From Girardinichthys multiradiatus (lineage: Eukaryota; Chordata; Actinopteri; Cyprinodontiformes; Goodeidae): 64,000 nt of DNA. A program made the translations under genes and the position numbers. Location: NCBI RefSeq assembly GCF_021462225.1, contig NC_061797.1, positions 40,326,147 through 40,390,146 of the forward strand, read 5' to 3'. This document shows positions 11,573-23,820 of this stretch, one piece after another. The notes under the pieces were generated by a model. That model saw nothing but the letters and a program-made list of their open reading frames with translations. It searched no databases and was not told the origin of the DNA. The number at the start of each line of letters is the position of its first letter. Position 1 is the stretch's first letter.

Positions 11573-12390
11573 CACAGTGTAATGTAGTCATACCCCATGA
11601 GCTCTTCATTGTTTGCAACTTTACTACCACACACTTTTATGTATTTTATTTAGATTTACTGTGATAGACCAACAATGAGTAGTGCATAATTGTGGAAGCT
11701 GAGGAAGATGATACATGGTTTTCAATATTTTTACAAATAAAAATCTCAAAGGACTTGAATTCATTTGAATTTAACCCCCTGAGTTAATACTCTGTAGAGC
11801 CCCCTTTCACTCTAATTACAGATGTGTAATGGGGTTTGTCTCCACTAGCTTTACTTATCAAGTTTGTAAGTAAGTCAAATTTATTTATATAGCTCTTCTC
11901 ACTGAGAAGACTCACAAAGCCCTTTTCAAGTAAAAATACATGTATATACCATATAAAAATACTATATAATAAAATTAGATTTATGGATTGCACGATTTAT
12001 AGTTGTCATCTCAACAGTTTCTTATACCTGAGCTGTGGATCTCTGCCACTCCTCCACAGTTATATTAAGCCTTGTGCTCCTTAGTCTTCATGATTTTTTG
12101 ATCATTAATGTTCTCTAACAGACCACTAAGGCCTTCACAGAACAGCTGTAGTTTAAGTAAATTACACACAAGTGGACTCTATATGCTAATCAGATGACCT
12201 AAGATGATCTAAGGCATTTTGTTGAACTAGATTTTATTTGGGTATATCAGATTAAAGGGGCTGAATGCATAAGCATGCCTAATTGTTACCATTCCTACTT
12301 ATAAAAAAATGGAAACCATCCATCAAATGAAAAATACCAATAAAATGCATTGCATTTTGTGGTATTGATGTTGCAAAATGTGAAAATGTA
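11573..12390 (-). mobile_element. Decayed Tc1 element with a second repeat inside it
   Basis: The left part carries the Tc1 subterminal string (ACAAATAAAAATCTCAAAGG, near 11733) and the antisense of the transposase C-terminus near 11780-11855. The right part (from about 11983, ACCTGAGCTGTGGATCTCTG) corresponds to the antisense N-terminal DNA-binding region and the 5' flank. The centre is lost and a short unrelated repeat lies at the junction. It is inactive. Confidence 0.75.
11856..11980. repeat. Short LINE/SINE tail-like fragment nested in Tc1
   Basis: The string CAAATTTATTTATATAGC followed by a CAAAGCCCTTTTCAAG-like segment is the widely dispersed fish retroposon tail pattern, also seen in varied form at 34.2 and 50.2 kb. 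It interrupts Tc1-type sequence on both sides, so it arrived later or fills a deletion. Confidence 0.5.
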
Positions 12391-15300
12391 AAAAAAAAAA
12401 TGATTTTTTCCCAAGGCTAAATCTTCTCTCTCACCTTATAGGTCAGATTTAACATCTGGCAGAAACATCTTTCATTTTAAAGAAGACACCCTTTCTGTCT
12501 TCCTACTCCTCTTTGTGCATAGTTCTTACTCTTAACTTTTCTCATTTATCGTTTTTCTTATTTATTTCCCACCATGGTATTGATCTGAAGACACAGACCA
12601 ATTAGATCCATTTTGAGGATAATTCCTCATTCATCACTTATTTTTATCATTGACTGGGAAATTTGCCATGCTTTACGTAAGTTTTGATGGGAGCTATCAG
12701 TTTGGAGTTGCTTGTGCCATTGATTTGATTAAAGGCATTACGCATTGTCTAATGAGTTTTACACATGGCTGGGTGGTGAATAATCACCCAGTGATTTCTG
12801 ACCCAGAACTCTTCTTCCTCCCTACTTTCTCCCCTACTTTTTTGCTCACTCCAAGCTGAGGACCAGACACTTAGTAGTTTAGTGAAGAGGCAACGGAAAT
12901 CGATTGAGACCGTGATTTGAAGAGGGTTTTTTTTCTTTCCTACTTTTTCTTAAGTTAAATTGATTCCCAAGCTTGTTCTGCTTTAATATTCACTTTAGCT
13001 AAGTGTTCAGTAAATGCGCAGAGAGCGGGAATATTAGATGTCAAGCGTCTTTACATTAGATCAGTTTGGAGAACTATGAATCTCATCCAGCCGAAAACTG
13101 TCTTGCAATTAAAGCGTATTGTGTGTAATAAGCGCCGTCTCTGTCGGGTGTTCAGTTTTATCGAGCCTGTCTGGAAATAGAACTCATACCTGCTGCTCTG
13201 TGAATTGCAGCACATAAAAGATGGACTGAATATGTTCTAGGGGAATATTGCCCTCTCCAAAAGACCAATCCGTCTTGCTTAGGGAGGCAATCTTAGGTGC
13301 GGTAGATAAACTAATATTTGTGTATAACCTCAGTCAGACAATACAAATGATCGGATGATTTTTCATCTCCTTATGCATACAGGGAAATATGAAAAATTGA
13401 GGTTTAGGAATATTTGCAGGGTCTGCGAGGCGCGCTCGCTGGGCTGCCGAGTGCCCTGGGCCACGCTCCTCACCAGCGACTCCGGAGTGAAGAGTGATGA
13501 GAATATTATACCCGTCTGTTTCCCGTCACTCCCCGTCCTCCCCCTCCCATCTTCTTTATGCTCTCCTCACACCACACTAATTCATATGGCCACAAGATGG
13601 AGAGAAAACCAGTAAGCAAGGTAAAATGAGAGACTGAGCAATTTGCGGGCTGCCTTTCTGACTTGCTGGCTTTGACTCTCGCCATTAGTGATTGACAGTC
13701 AGGCTGACACAAAGCTTCTGGTCTCTATGCGCCTTCTTCCCATTTTATTATATCCATCGCCCCAATCCAACGCTCTCGCCAACGCTGCCAACTCCAGTCA
13801 CCGAGGCAAGTCCCCTTTTCATCCTCTGGCCATCACTGGGTTCATCTGCTGGTAGCAGGCCAACAAGTTCCTCGCATTTTGGAGCCTGTGGGCAGATGGG
13901 GCGCAGACTCGTTCATAGCACCAAAGTTTTGTCCTCATGTTTGCGGAAGCTGACAGAGGATACTGGAAAGGCTGTGAATTCTGATTCTCCATCTGTTCAA
14001 GTGATTGACTGACATGGCATCATCACTGCTAATCTCACAACACCACAATTAAACTTTGTTTCCTGCAGCAGGTTTAGTATATTTAATGTGTATTTAAAAG
14101 TTTCACAAAAATCTTAACTTTATTTTGTTTTTGACAATGAGCAGCCCCTGAGAGCATAACACAGAATGTTTTACCAGTCAGCCCTTAAAAGGGCATGTTT
14201 CGCTATAGGACAGAGTGCATTTGGTCCGGTTTGAAGATAACAGCCCAGTCCTACTCCCTGTATTTTCCCTGCCTTTTAAAAAAAATCTGCTGAATCCCAG
14301 AGAATTTAGCCGTCAAGTGCAATCCCCTTACTGCCGCTTTCTGACATGGAGATGGTGACATTTACCCCCCAGCTTTTTTCTGCTCTCCCTCAGGTTAGGT
14401 GGTTTTTATTTTTAGATTATTGCATTGCCTCACGCCAAAGCCTCCATGTTTTCCCTTGAAAACCTTTCTGTTTGCTCTCTATATTTCTGCATTATTCGCC
14501 TGTGCCCTCTGCTTTTCAATATGTTTTTTTTCTCCTCCCCCTTTTTATTTCATTTTCTCCCACACTTCCACCCTCGTCCCCTCTATTTTAGCTTTGCCTT
14601 GGCGAGGAACTTCTCCCCTCCTGTGTTCGTGATAAATCAGGGGTGTGAGCGGCGGCACTCGGTCGGAGGCATCAGTCGCGGGGCTGATGAGATAAGCGGT
14701 GCTCATCTTGCAGCCCTGTATGGAGATTTATTGGGCTGGGATAAGCAACAAGCTAGCCATCACTCTCAGCCAAATAGACTCCCCTCCTGCATGTGTTTAT
14801 TCTTATTGCACTGCCACGACCACTGGCACTGTCAGGGGTGGAGTAGCCCCCGGAGGCCTGCTCTGTGGTGGTGGATGCCTAGCCCTGCTCTCTGGATCAT
14901 TACCTTCTATTAGATCAAGAAAACAAGGCTCCACAGTGGGGCTTTGAGTGACACTGATGGCCCAATTTTTCGCTATCTCTGAGGACCACATAGGCATATA
15001 TCTAAAATAAGGTTATAGGAAATATTGGCTCATCTCATATGATGGTGTTGTCTTTCTGTTTTTGAATTTTCAGGTCCTTCTTTTGGCACATATAGAGGCT
15101 GTCTCAGTTAAACACGGCCTATATTTCATTGGTGGGGTTAGATGTCAAAAGACATTCAGGAGAAAGGTTAGAATAAGTGCACATGTTGACTTGTATCCTA
15201 AATACTGCTCCCTTCTCTGGTATTGATAGTGCTGTTAAAGAATTGTACAAATGCATTCAAATGAATTCTTATAATGGTATATGGTATATGTCTTAAAACA

Positions 15301-15427
15301 TATTATTCAAGTTGAAGTACTAAAAGGGTTTAGAAAACTCCACGTTTACTTTGTGATGATGGGACAGAAAATCCTTTTTTACTCCTAAAACAGGCAGTTT
15401 GTATGTAGATAGGATCTAGTGGTTGTT
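12391..15427. other. Intronic, no gene; mixed-composition blocks
   Basis: No repeat was recognised. Blocks 13000-13330 and 13400-13950 are complex. The first holds GCAATTAAAGCG (about 13105-13116) and TGTAATAAGCGCCG nearby. A pyrimidine-rich stretch lies at 14510-14600. At 14640-14940 a GC-rich segment carries a GATGAGATAAGC string (about 14686-14697, GATA-like). The open frames at 13692-14012 and 14425-14913 have no domain signature and look like by-products of pyrimidine-rich sequence. Confidence 0.35.
13000..13330. promoter_or_regulatory. Candidate conserved non-coding block
   Basis: This repeat-free, complex sequence holds homeodomain-type AATTAAAG and AATAAGCGCC strings and a TTTTATCGAGCC stretch. 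It stands out from its T-rich neighbours. The call rests on texture and on the irx-neighbourhood context. Confidence 0.25.
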
Positions 15428-15780
15428 ATGGAGACTTGGCGATCCCAAGATGCCACTTTTTGCTGCAGTTCTCTGACAGTGAGCTTTGGAGATTTTATTT
15501 ACCTCCCCTAGCGTACTCCTTAGAGAGAATATTGGGCTTTAAACTTGGGTCCTTTAAAGCTTTGCTGTTCACAACTTTAGTTGTTTTAAACATTTTCATT
15601 ATTGCTCTAAATATGGCTGTGAGCACATTAAGGTGAGTAGCTATTCTCTTGTAGTCATCTTCTGACGTATGAAGATCAACTCCTAACTGCCTTATCTGAA
15701 TGGCATGTTCTCTGTTCTTTCCCATTTTGATGAGTAGTTTGGGGAAATGGGTCTCTTTGTTGTGTCATATTAATACTACA
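15428..15780 (-). mobile_element. 5' fragment of a third Tc1-like element (transposase N-terminus)
   Basis: Minus-strand frame 15725-15495 begins MGKNREHAIQIRQLG and continues with VDLHTS and a helix-turn-helix-like stretch ending AIMKMFKTTK. This is the paired-type DNA-binding N-terminus of a Tc1 transposase (GKTREHS..LRQ.VVDLHTSG pattern). The frame then degenerates and the catalytic DDE domain is absent. The lineage differs from the 26 kb element. On the + strand this remnant happens to look like a hydrophobic exon with a GTGAGT donor, which is an artefact. Confidence 0.75.
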
Positions 15781-17967
15781 GAAAAACTGTAGACTACGTT
15801 TTAAATTAAAAGTTCAGAGACAATAACATTCTTCTGTTACAATGATTTTGAATGAGCTGTTAGGTGAAATTCTTCATCTTTGTTGCTTTTGCAAACTTCT
15901 TGTACATTTTTTTTCCAAACCGTAACCCTAGAAAATCTATTTAAATTGGGAGCTGCTGTAATCAAATGCTTGCTTTTAATCTCAATTAAACTAATAAATA
16001 GTTCTAAATATGACTGGAACTGGATTAAACGTATCCTCACTGAAAAAAAATATAAGATGTTTTTTTTTTGTCTATCGATATTTGTGAGGAAACCAAGTTA
16101 GATAGTAGCCTGCTGTCTTAACCAGATCAACTACAAACCTGTTTATGAGGAGACATAATAGATGAGTGGCTTTGTTGTAAATTTTAAATTGATGGTGTGT
16201 GGCACGGATTTTGCTCACTTTATTGATCAAATCAAAAGAATCAAAACTTAGAATAAAATCATAGATCTCATGCACCCCACGTGATTTATATCAAAATGGT
16301 GCAAATAACTTTACACAAATAACTGATGCACTCAGTAGCCATTTGACACTCAAATGCCATTATTCTCTAATGGCATCATAAGGCCACGCTGGCTATTCTT
16401 CAGCTAAAGTTACACTATCTCACTTTAGCTCCAGCTGCTGGTGACAGCATTAATTTCAGAAGCACAGACGTCGAACACATTGAGCGGTGCCCGGCTGGTG
16501 TCACGGAGCCATAGGGCACCGTGAGCACATCAAGCATCCGCTCCTTCCTCCACTCACCCCTCGATGCCACAAAGACATATACTCCACTCACCCAACAAGA
16601 TCTCCTCAAATTGCTTTTACCCTCCTCACCCCGAGTGTGTACACAAGAACACGCACGTCCTCACACAAACTTAGGCCTGAGCAGGGTAGTGGGGGTTAGT
16701 TTTCCAGCACTCAGGTTATATTTAATCATGGCTGTCGGATAAGGAGGCTTTTCTCTTTATGAAAGGTATTAGAGCAGCACTGTGTTTTCCCTTTGCTTTA
16801 CACTCTGCACCCCCCATGCTTCTCTTCACCTGACCTCTGTTACCGTGTGGCAGGAAAGAATTTGATAAAGTGACACCATGCTCCCTCCATCTCATCCTCC
16901 GTCTCTGTACAGGTTCCATCTCTGTCTTAGATTCTAATAGCATGTCTGGCAGATCTGGACTGCCTTTCATCTCATCAGTGGGGTCACACCTTTGGGCTGC
17001 CCTCGCACTCCTTTCACCAACACTCGCCTTGTCATTTATTTTGCTGCTGAGAAGGCCTGCGAGCCGGCAGGTCTGATTTAATCTCCTCCAACCTAAGGCA
17101 GATGTTGCGCACAGAGCGTGATTGTTATTGGAACAATGAAACGGGCCAAGTTTTTGTAGGGAAATATCAAAACTTTCCATCTACTATCTTCCTGTTTTCA
17201 GCTATTCTTATGTTTTTCCTTGTAGCATTCATTGTTAAAGCTTTTCATTTTACCCAATGAAATGCTCACATTCAGAATATTTCAGATTCCGTTTTCCTTC
17301 TGAGACTCATCCTGACCCCTGCTGCTCTGTATTTCTTCTATTTAGGAACCCATTCTCTTTGATCAAACTTAAGTTTCAGAGGAAAGTGCGAAGCATTGAG
17401 GAAGCTTCAGCAGGGGAGCGTTTAAACAGCCTTTCAACACTTTGAGAAATAAGGGGATACTCTTCATTCTGCTTCATGTTGCACCCAGGGAGTAGTGTGC
17501 ATCAGCAGACACTTGGTCATTAGGTAGATTGACAGTGATTGTCTGGGCTGCAGAGCTGAGGCAGCCTGTGCTCAGCCTCAGACTCCTGCTTTGAAATGCA
17601 CACATATAGATTTTGTGTGGGTGAACAGAATTAACAGAAAATGTTACAAGCGAGGGGAATCAATAATGTGTGAAAGATGCGGCGGGCAGTGTGGAAATCA
17701 CATTTTGGACAGGTTGCTACGCCATCATTGATTGTGGGTAGGTTTAAGCAGCTGCTCTTGATTTTCTGAGTTAAAGGCTCATGGTCAGTGCGTCACCGGG
17801 GCTCAAAGCTTAAGCCCTGTAAAAGTCTTAAAGAGAACAGGTGTGGCTGTAACTTCAAAGTGAGAAGCCCTAAGTGTTGTGAGAGTGCATTGTCAAACAT
17901 GTTCTTCAGCATTTTCTGGTAGTTTCTTAACCTGTCTTAGCAAAAATATAGATTGACATGAGAAGTA
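15781..17967. other. Intronic, no gene seen
   Basis: 15781-16280 is AT-rich and may include more of the Tc1 5' flank. 16380-17130 is more complex and GC-balanced, and could hold regulatory sequence. The minus open frame 16722-17180 (152 codons) has no recognisable motif. 17490-17890 is also complex. No exon with convincing splice sites was found. Confidence 0.35.
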
Positions 17968-18300
17968 GAGCTGCACAATATTAGGAAAATATTTAATTGC
18001 GAAAGTATTGCAGAAAATTTGGATAATGATAATAATTACTCACACTTTTATGCCATTTTTCTTTTTTTACCATTAAACAATGTCTTTTCCACTTCCTGTA
18101 CGTTTTTACAGCTCTGCCTCTAAAGATGTACATCAAGTTAGTGCAGTAAGAGCCTAATCAAGCAGAGACTATGGCCATTAAACTAATTACTACTTTTTTC
18201 CTCCCACTCAACTTTCTATTAAAATGATTGGATATTGCACTCTGTGACTCTGTGTCTTTAGCAATGACCTTTTGGGGGCTTAACGTCCTTGTAGATAGTG
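17968..18300. repeat. Possible non-autonomous DNA transposon with GCACAATATT end
   Basis: The string GAGCTGCACAATATTAGGAA is closely matched at 30421-30440 (GGCTGCACGATATTAGGAAA). Both are followed by sequence with GCGA/ATTGCG-like repeats, a pattern common in dispersed fish DNA-transposon remnants. The family is not identified and the right end is uncertain. Confidence 0.35.
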
Positions 18301-18365
18301 TAAATAACCTTCTAGGCAACTGTGTACTCATTAGTCATTTCATTAGGCTCTGTCTTTTTTAAATT

Positions 18366-18806
18366 GTACTCGTACTCGTTGTCTTCCGCTTTATCCGGGA
18401 CCGGGTCGCGGGGGCAGCAGACTCAGCAGAGACGCCCAGACGTCCCTCTCCCCAGACGCCTCCTCCAGCACCTCCAGGGGGAGCCCAAGGCGTTCCCAGG
18501 CCAGCCGAGAGACATAGTCCCTCCACCGTGTCCTGGGTCATACCCTGGGCCTCCTCCCGGTGGGACGTGCCTGGAACACCTCCCGAGGAAGGCGTCCAGG
18601 AGGCATCTGGTATAGATGCCCGAGCCACCTCAACTGGCTCCTCTTGATGTGGAGGAGCAGCTTTTTAACCACCTTGGTGACTTCAGCCCGAGTGATGAAA
18701 GAGTCCAACCCCGAGTCCCCAGCCTCTGTTTCCACCAGGGAATGCGTGATGGCAGGATTGAGGAGATCCTCGAAGTACTCCTTCCACCGCCCGATAATGT
18801 CCCCAG
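18366..18806 (-). mobile_element. Internally deleted RTE-like LINE (ORF2 ends joined, RT core missing)
   Basis: Read on the minus strand, the sequence first gives the region before the reverse transcriptase (WKEYFEDLLNPA, then VETEAGDSGL and ITRAEVTKVVKKL). It then jumps within one codon or so, near 18662, to the ORF2 C-terminus (RSQLRWLGHLYQMPPGRLP followed by PTGRRPR). The whole catalytic core with its YADD-type motif is missing. The GC-rich 3' portion lies at the left, ending in CGTACTCGT repeats at 18366-18380. The joined frame stays open over the junction (18735-18538), so the deletion was in frame. The family assignment (RTE-like clade) rests on the QLRWLGH and WKEYFE motifs. Confidence 0.75.
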
Positions 18807-19699
18807 TTTTAAATTGTTCTTATATAATATTCAAAATTTAAAAAGGCCATCATCAACAAAATAATCTAAATATACTTCAAATATTTCATGCTGTGTTTAA
18901 TTAATGTATTTATCTCATGAATTTTACTTTTTTAGGTTAAATTAACTTTTTTATGATATTCTGATTCATTGGGATGCACTTGAAACCTCCTGCATTATTA
19001 AACCTATGCTTTTTCTGTATTTTTTAATGTGGGTTTCTGAGAGGACATTCTGTGACAACAGGAATCTTTAGGAGGTTGAGGCTGTCCTCTATTATTCATA
19101 AGTGGTAATGATAGAAAGGAGCTGGCAGAATCTGTAGAGTTATTGATCCCATCCTTGGGTTTCATTTCTCACCCCTGTGGGGGAGGAAAAAATGAGAGTT
19201 TGACTCAGTCCAGATGCACACCTCCACTCTCTGGTGAAGAGGATGCTTCCAGTTTCACCTTCCTTGTCCGTGACTCCAAGTTATATTATTTCTTATTATT
19301 AATCGGTCTTCTTTTGTGTTTAGGAGACTAGCTAAAGTATCTGTTTCATCGCCCGGTTTTGGAACATTCACTTTCTGTTGCTTTTCTGTTGCCATTGTTA
19401 ATTGGAGAAAGGTGTTAAAATTTAGTCAGCTTTTCCTATTTATCTATCACAAAAAATTGTACCCTACAGTTAAATGTTTGCTCAGAAGTAAATAGACATT
19501 TTTTTTCCAGGTTGCTTTGCATATTTTGTTTTCCCTTTAACTTGAAGTTTGGTCACTTTTACTCTGTTTCACTCTGAAAGGACTTCTGGGTAATAGCCCT
19601 TATCTGGTCTGTTGACCATACCGTATATTGGTGCCTTGCAGAAGCTTCCCTTTCACATTCTGTGCCTATGTAATCCCTCACTCCACCCTTTTTACTACC

Positions 19700-19880
19700 T
19701 TGGTGCACAAATGCAAGCAGGTCAAATTAGGCCTGCCCCTCTTTAATACCACAGAGAGGGGAGAAGCAGCCATTATGAATTATCCTTAATTACAGCCATT
19801 TCCTAAACTAATAAAGCTGCAAAATCTTTACTGCAAAGGTTAGTTTACCCGCGATGCATAAAAACCGCCGCACATGTGCC
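19700..19880. promoter_or_regulatory. Candidate conserved non-coding block
   Basis: The segment is repeat-free and carries GTCAAATTAGGCC, ATTATGAATTATCC and TTAATTACAGCC strings within 90 bases, followed by a GC-richer end. The density of TAAT/ATTA cores suggests a homeodomain-responsive element. Evidence is compositional only. Confidence 0.28.
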
Positions 19881-20519
19881 GCTTCACATCTGTGTGTGCG
19901 CTCGCACATGGATGTATTGGGTGTGCAAGCTCATGCATTCAAGCGTACACACTGGTGATTGCTATGTGTGTGGGTAGAGGAGAGCTGCCTGGCTGGCTGG
20001 CAGCACCCATGGTCCCATTAATTTCACGTGAGCTCCCTATCACCAGCCACAGATGCCTATAGACACGTAAATGAGTCTCCTGCGAGCAGTGGGCTGCCTC
20101 AGCCAGCCAGCTCGGGCCTAATGGTCTGGAAAGCCAGCGTATGTGACGGCAGGAGATGAGGGCCTTATTTACACTGGCAGACATTAGTGGACGGACGCTG
20201 ATTCACTGATTAACACGTCAACCTCGCTCACATCCTTTCCTCTTGTGCCAACACTGGCTTTCTTCGTCTCTCTGTACGTGCAAGCCTCTACCTCCACATA
20301 GACACACACAAGAAGGACAAATATTCTTTCTCTTCTTCTCAAAATGTTTTTTAATACTCACATGGCCGTATCAATAGACATACGTGCTGTGAAAGAAAAA
20401 GATACAAACAGGCACACATACACACCAGCCTGTGTTCGAAATGCGTGGTGGTGGGCTGCTGAGAAGGGAGAAAGCCATCTGTGAATGATAGCTCCTGTGG
20501 AAAGATAATGTTTCTCACA

Positions 20520-20970
20520 CAGAGCCGAGCGAGGCGCTGATGGAAGAAGATGACTTTTTGAATGGTTAAGTGGGTAACTGTTAGATCATGGCCGCAGCGC
20601 TCCCATTCGACTCGCCTGCCATCAATCCCCCCCCCTCTTCCTTGCCGTGCCTTTTCTCTCTTCTCCTCTTTTCCGTCTACCAGATTGTTTATTGAAAAGG
20701 CACGAGGAGGCCGCCGATAAGAGAGGCAAAGCTAATGCCATGATTTGTGTCAGTCACGCCGTACAATTTGTAACAATCGCGACACTTATCACAATATAAT
20801 ATGTTTATTCTGGTCAATTAGGTGGTGCAGGAAGGCTTCGGCTTTTGAAGTGTCGCATGCAAGATGGGACAGGGCGAGGGCGATCAAAGGAAATGGAACT
20901 AATCTAATTGTAGAGCATCTCACACTGCTGCCACCGCCATTATTATCGCCAGGAAGCCTATGAAGTGATT
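20520..20970. promoter_or_regulatory. Strong enhancer candidate with TCF/LEF-type site
   Basis: This is the most enhancer-like stretch of the window: non-repetitive, GC-balanced and with few long homopolymers apart from a C run at 20626-20634. GATCAAAG at 20882-20889 is an exact TCF/LEF consensus on the opposite strand (CTTTGATC). TAATCTAATTG lies just downstream (about 20900-20910), and ACAATCGCGACACTTATCAC lies near 20772. Wnt-responsive input to an irx enhancer would be plausible but is inference. Confidence 0.35.
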
Positions 20971-21454
20971 GCATTTTAAGGCAAAAGAAGAAACATCTGC
21001 ACAGGTTTATAGGCACAGAGGAAGCCAGGAGCTGTTTTTTGTTGAATGACTTGTCTGATAAAGTGCAATTGTTTTTACAATATCCTCAATTGCTTCTTTC
21101 TTTTTAGGACATTGGGATGCAGAGGGAAGCAGACATTTCTCTTCAACATATGAAAACATAAAGAAAACACTTGCAAAACTAATGCACTTTACACCTAGTT
21201 TTGTGGATGAACCTATAAAATTCTTGTATGCAGGTGCTTCGAAACTTTTTAGAAATTCCTCTTACAAAGATAAAGAAACTCACAGCCATTATCATACAAG
21301 TATGACAAAAATTCATCCAAGGAATGCAGAGGAAGCATGCAAATAATCGTGCTGTTGCAAAGGTTTTATTGCTACAGGATACCAGTACACCTATCTATGC
21401 ACAAATAATTTTATATCGACTCGTGTATTAGAGTTGACACACACATGCAGGCAG

Positions 21455-21463
21455 TATAAATAG
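21455..21463 (+). promoter_or_regulatory. Isolated TATA-box-like site
   Basis: TATAAATAG matches the TATA consensus with GC-richer flanks. No initiator, first exon or open frame could be linked to it. It may be chance. Confidence 0.12.
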
Positions 21464-23163
21464 GCCCATCAGCACTCTTTTTGTTAGATCTGTACCACAC
21501 AGCTCAGAGCACACGTGAAGACACACACCTGGATGCGCTGTGGCCGGGTGCAGCTTTTAGTCAGAGGAAGAATAAAAACAATCCATGCAGTGAGGGCAGA
21601 CTGTGTAGCAGAGCGGTGCCTCCATCGATCTGAGAGGGTTCATTAGGTAAGTGCTGACATCACAAATTGATGTCTCTTTAAAACAGTGCCTGCCGAGGAG
21701 CTGACGAGAAAAATCAGCATTATTGACCCCCCTAGGTCATACTTGTACACATGTTTACGCGTGTATCTTTGCAACATGTAAGCGTGGGTGAACCTGCCTA
21801 TGTGTACCAGTAAAGTGAACATGTATGAACCAGAATTTGCCACTCATGTTGCCTTTGTGTGTATATGTTTGTTTCGCAAAATGCTACATTGTATACACAT
21901 CTTCGATGAGCTCTTGGGTGTGGGTGGTCACTAATGCTGCTAGTTATACACTCGACGATGCAGCTAAGGAGCTTGTCAGTCTGTTTGGGCTTTAACTCCG
22001 CCACGTTACAGAAAGGGGAAGAGATGGATTGGAAAATGGAGATTAAGAGTAAAGGAAAAACTTAGGGTGGAACAGTCAAAGAGGGACCAGAATGAATCTC
22101 TCCCCATCCATATTTCATCAGCACATCTAGGAACTCTGTTTGGTAATTATGTTGTGCGAGCTGCTGACTAATTTGCAATCCAGGGAGAACCTCGGCAGAA
22201 GCGGCCTCAGAGCTGTTTAGTACAAATTAAGAATGCAGATTTTCCAACTCATTTGTGAAGGAATTGACAGAAAGTTGTCCCTCTCTTTGACCCCGGTCCC
22301 CTCACAATGTAGCTGTCGATCGAGATGAGATGTCGTTTGTATCTGATGTGTTTCTCTAATTAAGATCAAGGGAGAATCATTGGCATTGAGCAGCTCCATT
22401 CACACATTGATTGCAGTACAGGGAGGGAGTTGGTGTTGGGGAGGATAGTGTTGATGCAGTGACCATGGCGGATAACACGTGACTTCTTAAATAATGAGAG
22501 TTGTGTTTTAGTCATCTTTCACTTCCTAATTTGCTGCCATTTCCATAATCTCCATTAGTTATACAATTTAGGGATTATCAACTTCAGCTTTATATAAGGG
22601 AATTTATACCTGCCTGTCTCTACCTATTGTAATCTATAGTTACCATGCTATAATCTTCAAAAGAGGGCATCAACAAGTCAGTTACAATGGTGCATATGTC
22701 TTTAAGGCTGATGATAATCTAAGTATTTTCTTCTGTTAAGAGCACAATGCTTTTGCTTTCAGAAAGACAACTAATTAGCTCCTTTGGAACATAAACAGGG
22801 TTCTCCATGTCAAATTGAAATACCTTAAAGCATCTTTGCCTGAGAAATATTAAGCCAAATTGACTGATCTGTTAGTATCAATATTCAAGATGCAGGTTCA
22901 CAAATAAGAGAAAGTAAAGGACTTTAGAAAGTTTTCCAGCACTTAATTTTATCCTGAGCTGAGCATAATGCAAACTAAGTGTTAGGATGGAGAAATGTGC
23001 AGAACTGAAGATGTGTATCACTTCTAGGCCACCACCACCGGAGGCACATTGCTATTGGCTGCCTTCAGGAGATTAAAGAGAATAATTGCCATCTGATTGG
23101 ATGTTAAATGTTTTATAGACCTTTGATGCGCAGGGTGTTTGTATTACCTTTATCAGTAGGCCT

Positions 23164-23820
23164 ACACTGCCGTGCAAAAGTATTCATGCCCCTTAAACTT
23201 TTCCAGATTTCTTCACACTACAACCACAAACTTCAGTATATTTTACTGGGATTTCTTTGTCATACACTAACACAAATTCTGAGAAGTGTGGCATGCTTTG
23301 GTATTTAGCCCCCTAAGTTGATACTTTGTAACAACCACCTTTTATCGCAATTGGGGTTCGTCTCTACCAGCTTTGCACATCTAGCGACTGAAATCTTACC
23401 TTAAACTCAGAAACTGACTGCAGTCAGATGAGATGGAGAGTTTTGACACAATCAGATTAAGGTCCTGATGTTGACTAGGCTTTTCTAACAAATGAATGTG
23501 CTATATTGCTGCATGTTGATGTCTTGTGGGAAGAGGATTCATCGCCCTGGTCTCAGGTCATTTGCAGCCTCTAACAGCTTTTCTTCCATGATTTTCTTGC
23601 TATTTTTCTCCATTTATCTCTCAACGCTGAACATCGTCCCCCTCCCTGGTTAACTTGAGTGCTCTTCTAATAGTTGTCCTGCCAACAGATGTTTCCACCT
23701 GAGCTGTGGATCTCTGCATCTCCTCCTAAATGACCCCAGATTTTTTGGCTTCTCTGATTAATGCGGTCCTTGCCCACTTCTTTAGTTTAGGCTTTTAGTT
23801 TTGCAATCCCTTCACAAAGC
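23164..23820 (-). mobile_element. Decayed Tc1 element, left end intact, centre missing
   Basis: The left terminal repeat (GCAAAAGTATTCATGCCCC, near 23175) and the subterminal CACTACAACCACAAACTTCAG segment are clear. The antisense of the C-terminus and middle follows to about 23500. After a gap the antisense N-terminal region appears (ACCTGAGCTGTGGATCTCTG, near 23698). The segment coding for the catalytic core is lost and the right terminal repeat is not seen. Confidence 0.78.

Larger units (their letters stand above)
18807..23163. other. Intronic, no gene; contains enhancer-like blocks
   Basis: 18807-19680 is T-rich with nothing recognised. 19700-20230 and 20520-20970 are complex and listed separately. 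21060-21450 is AT-rich. 21450-22480 is mixed, including a consensus TATA string at 21455-21463. 22480-23160 shows nothing specific. No coding exon or known repeat was identified. Confidence 0.35.

Noticed and set aside
14425..14913. 162-codon + strand open frame
   Set aside because: Its start is phenylalanine/proline/serine-rich output of pyrimidine-rich DNA; the rest crosses a non-coding block with no motif.
15436..15636. Apparent exon encoding a transmembrane segment with a GTGAGT donor
   Set aside because: The opposite strand is a clear Tc1 transposase N-terminus, and the hydrophobic translation comes from its antisense.
21455..21463. Promoter of an unannotated transcript
   Set aside because: Only a TATA string is present; no initiator, exon or open frame follows.
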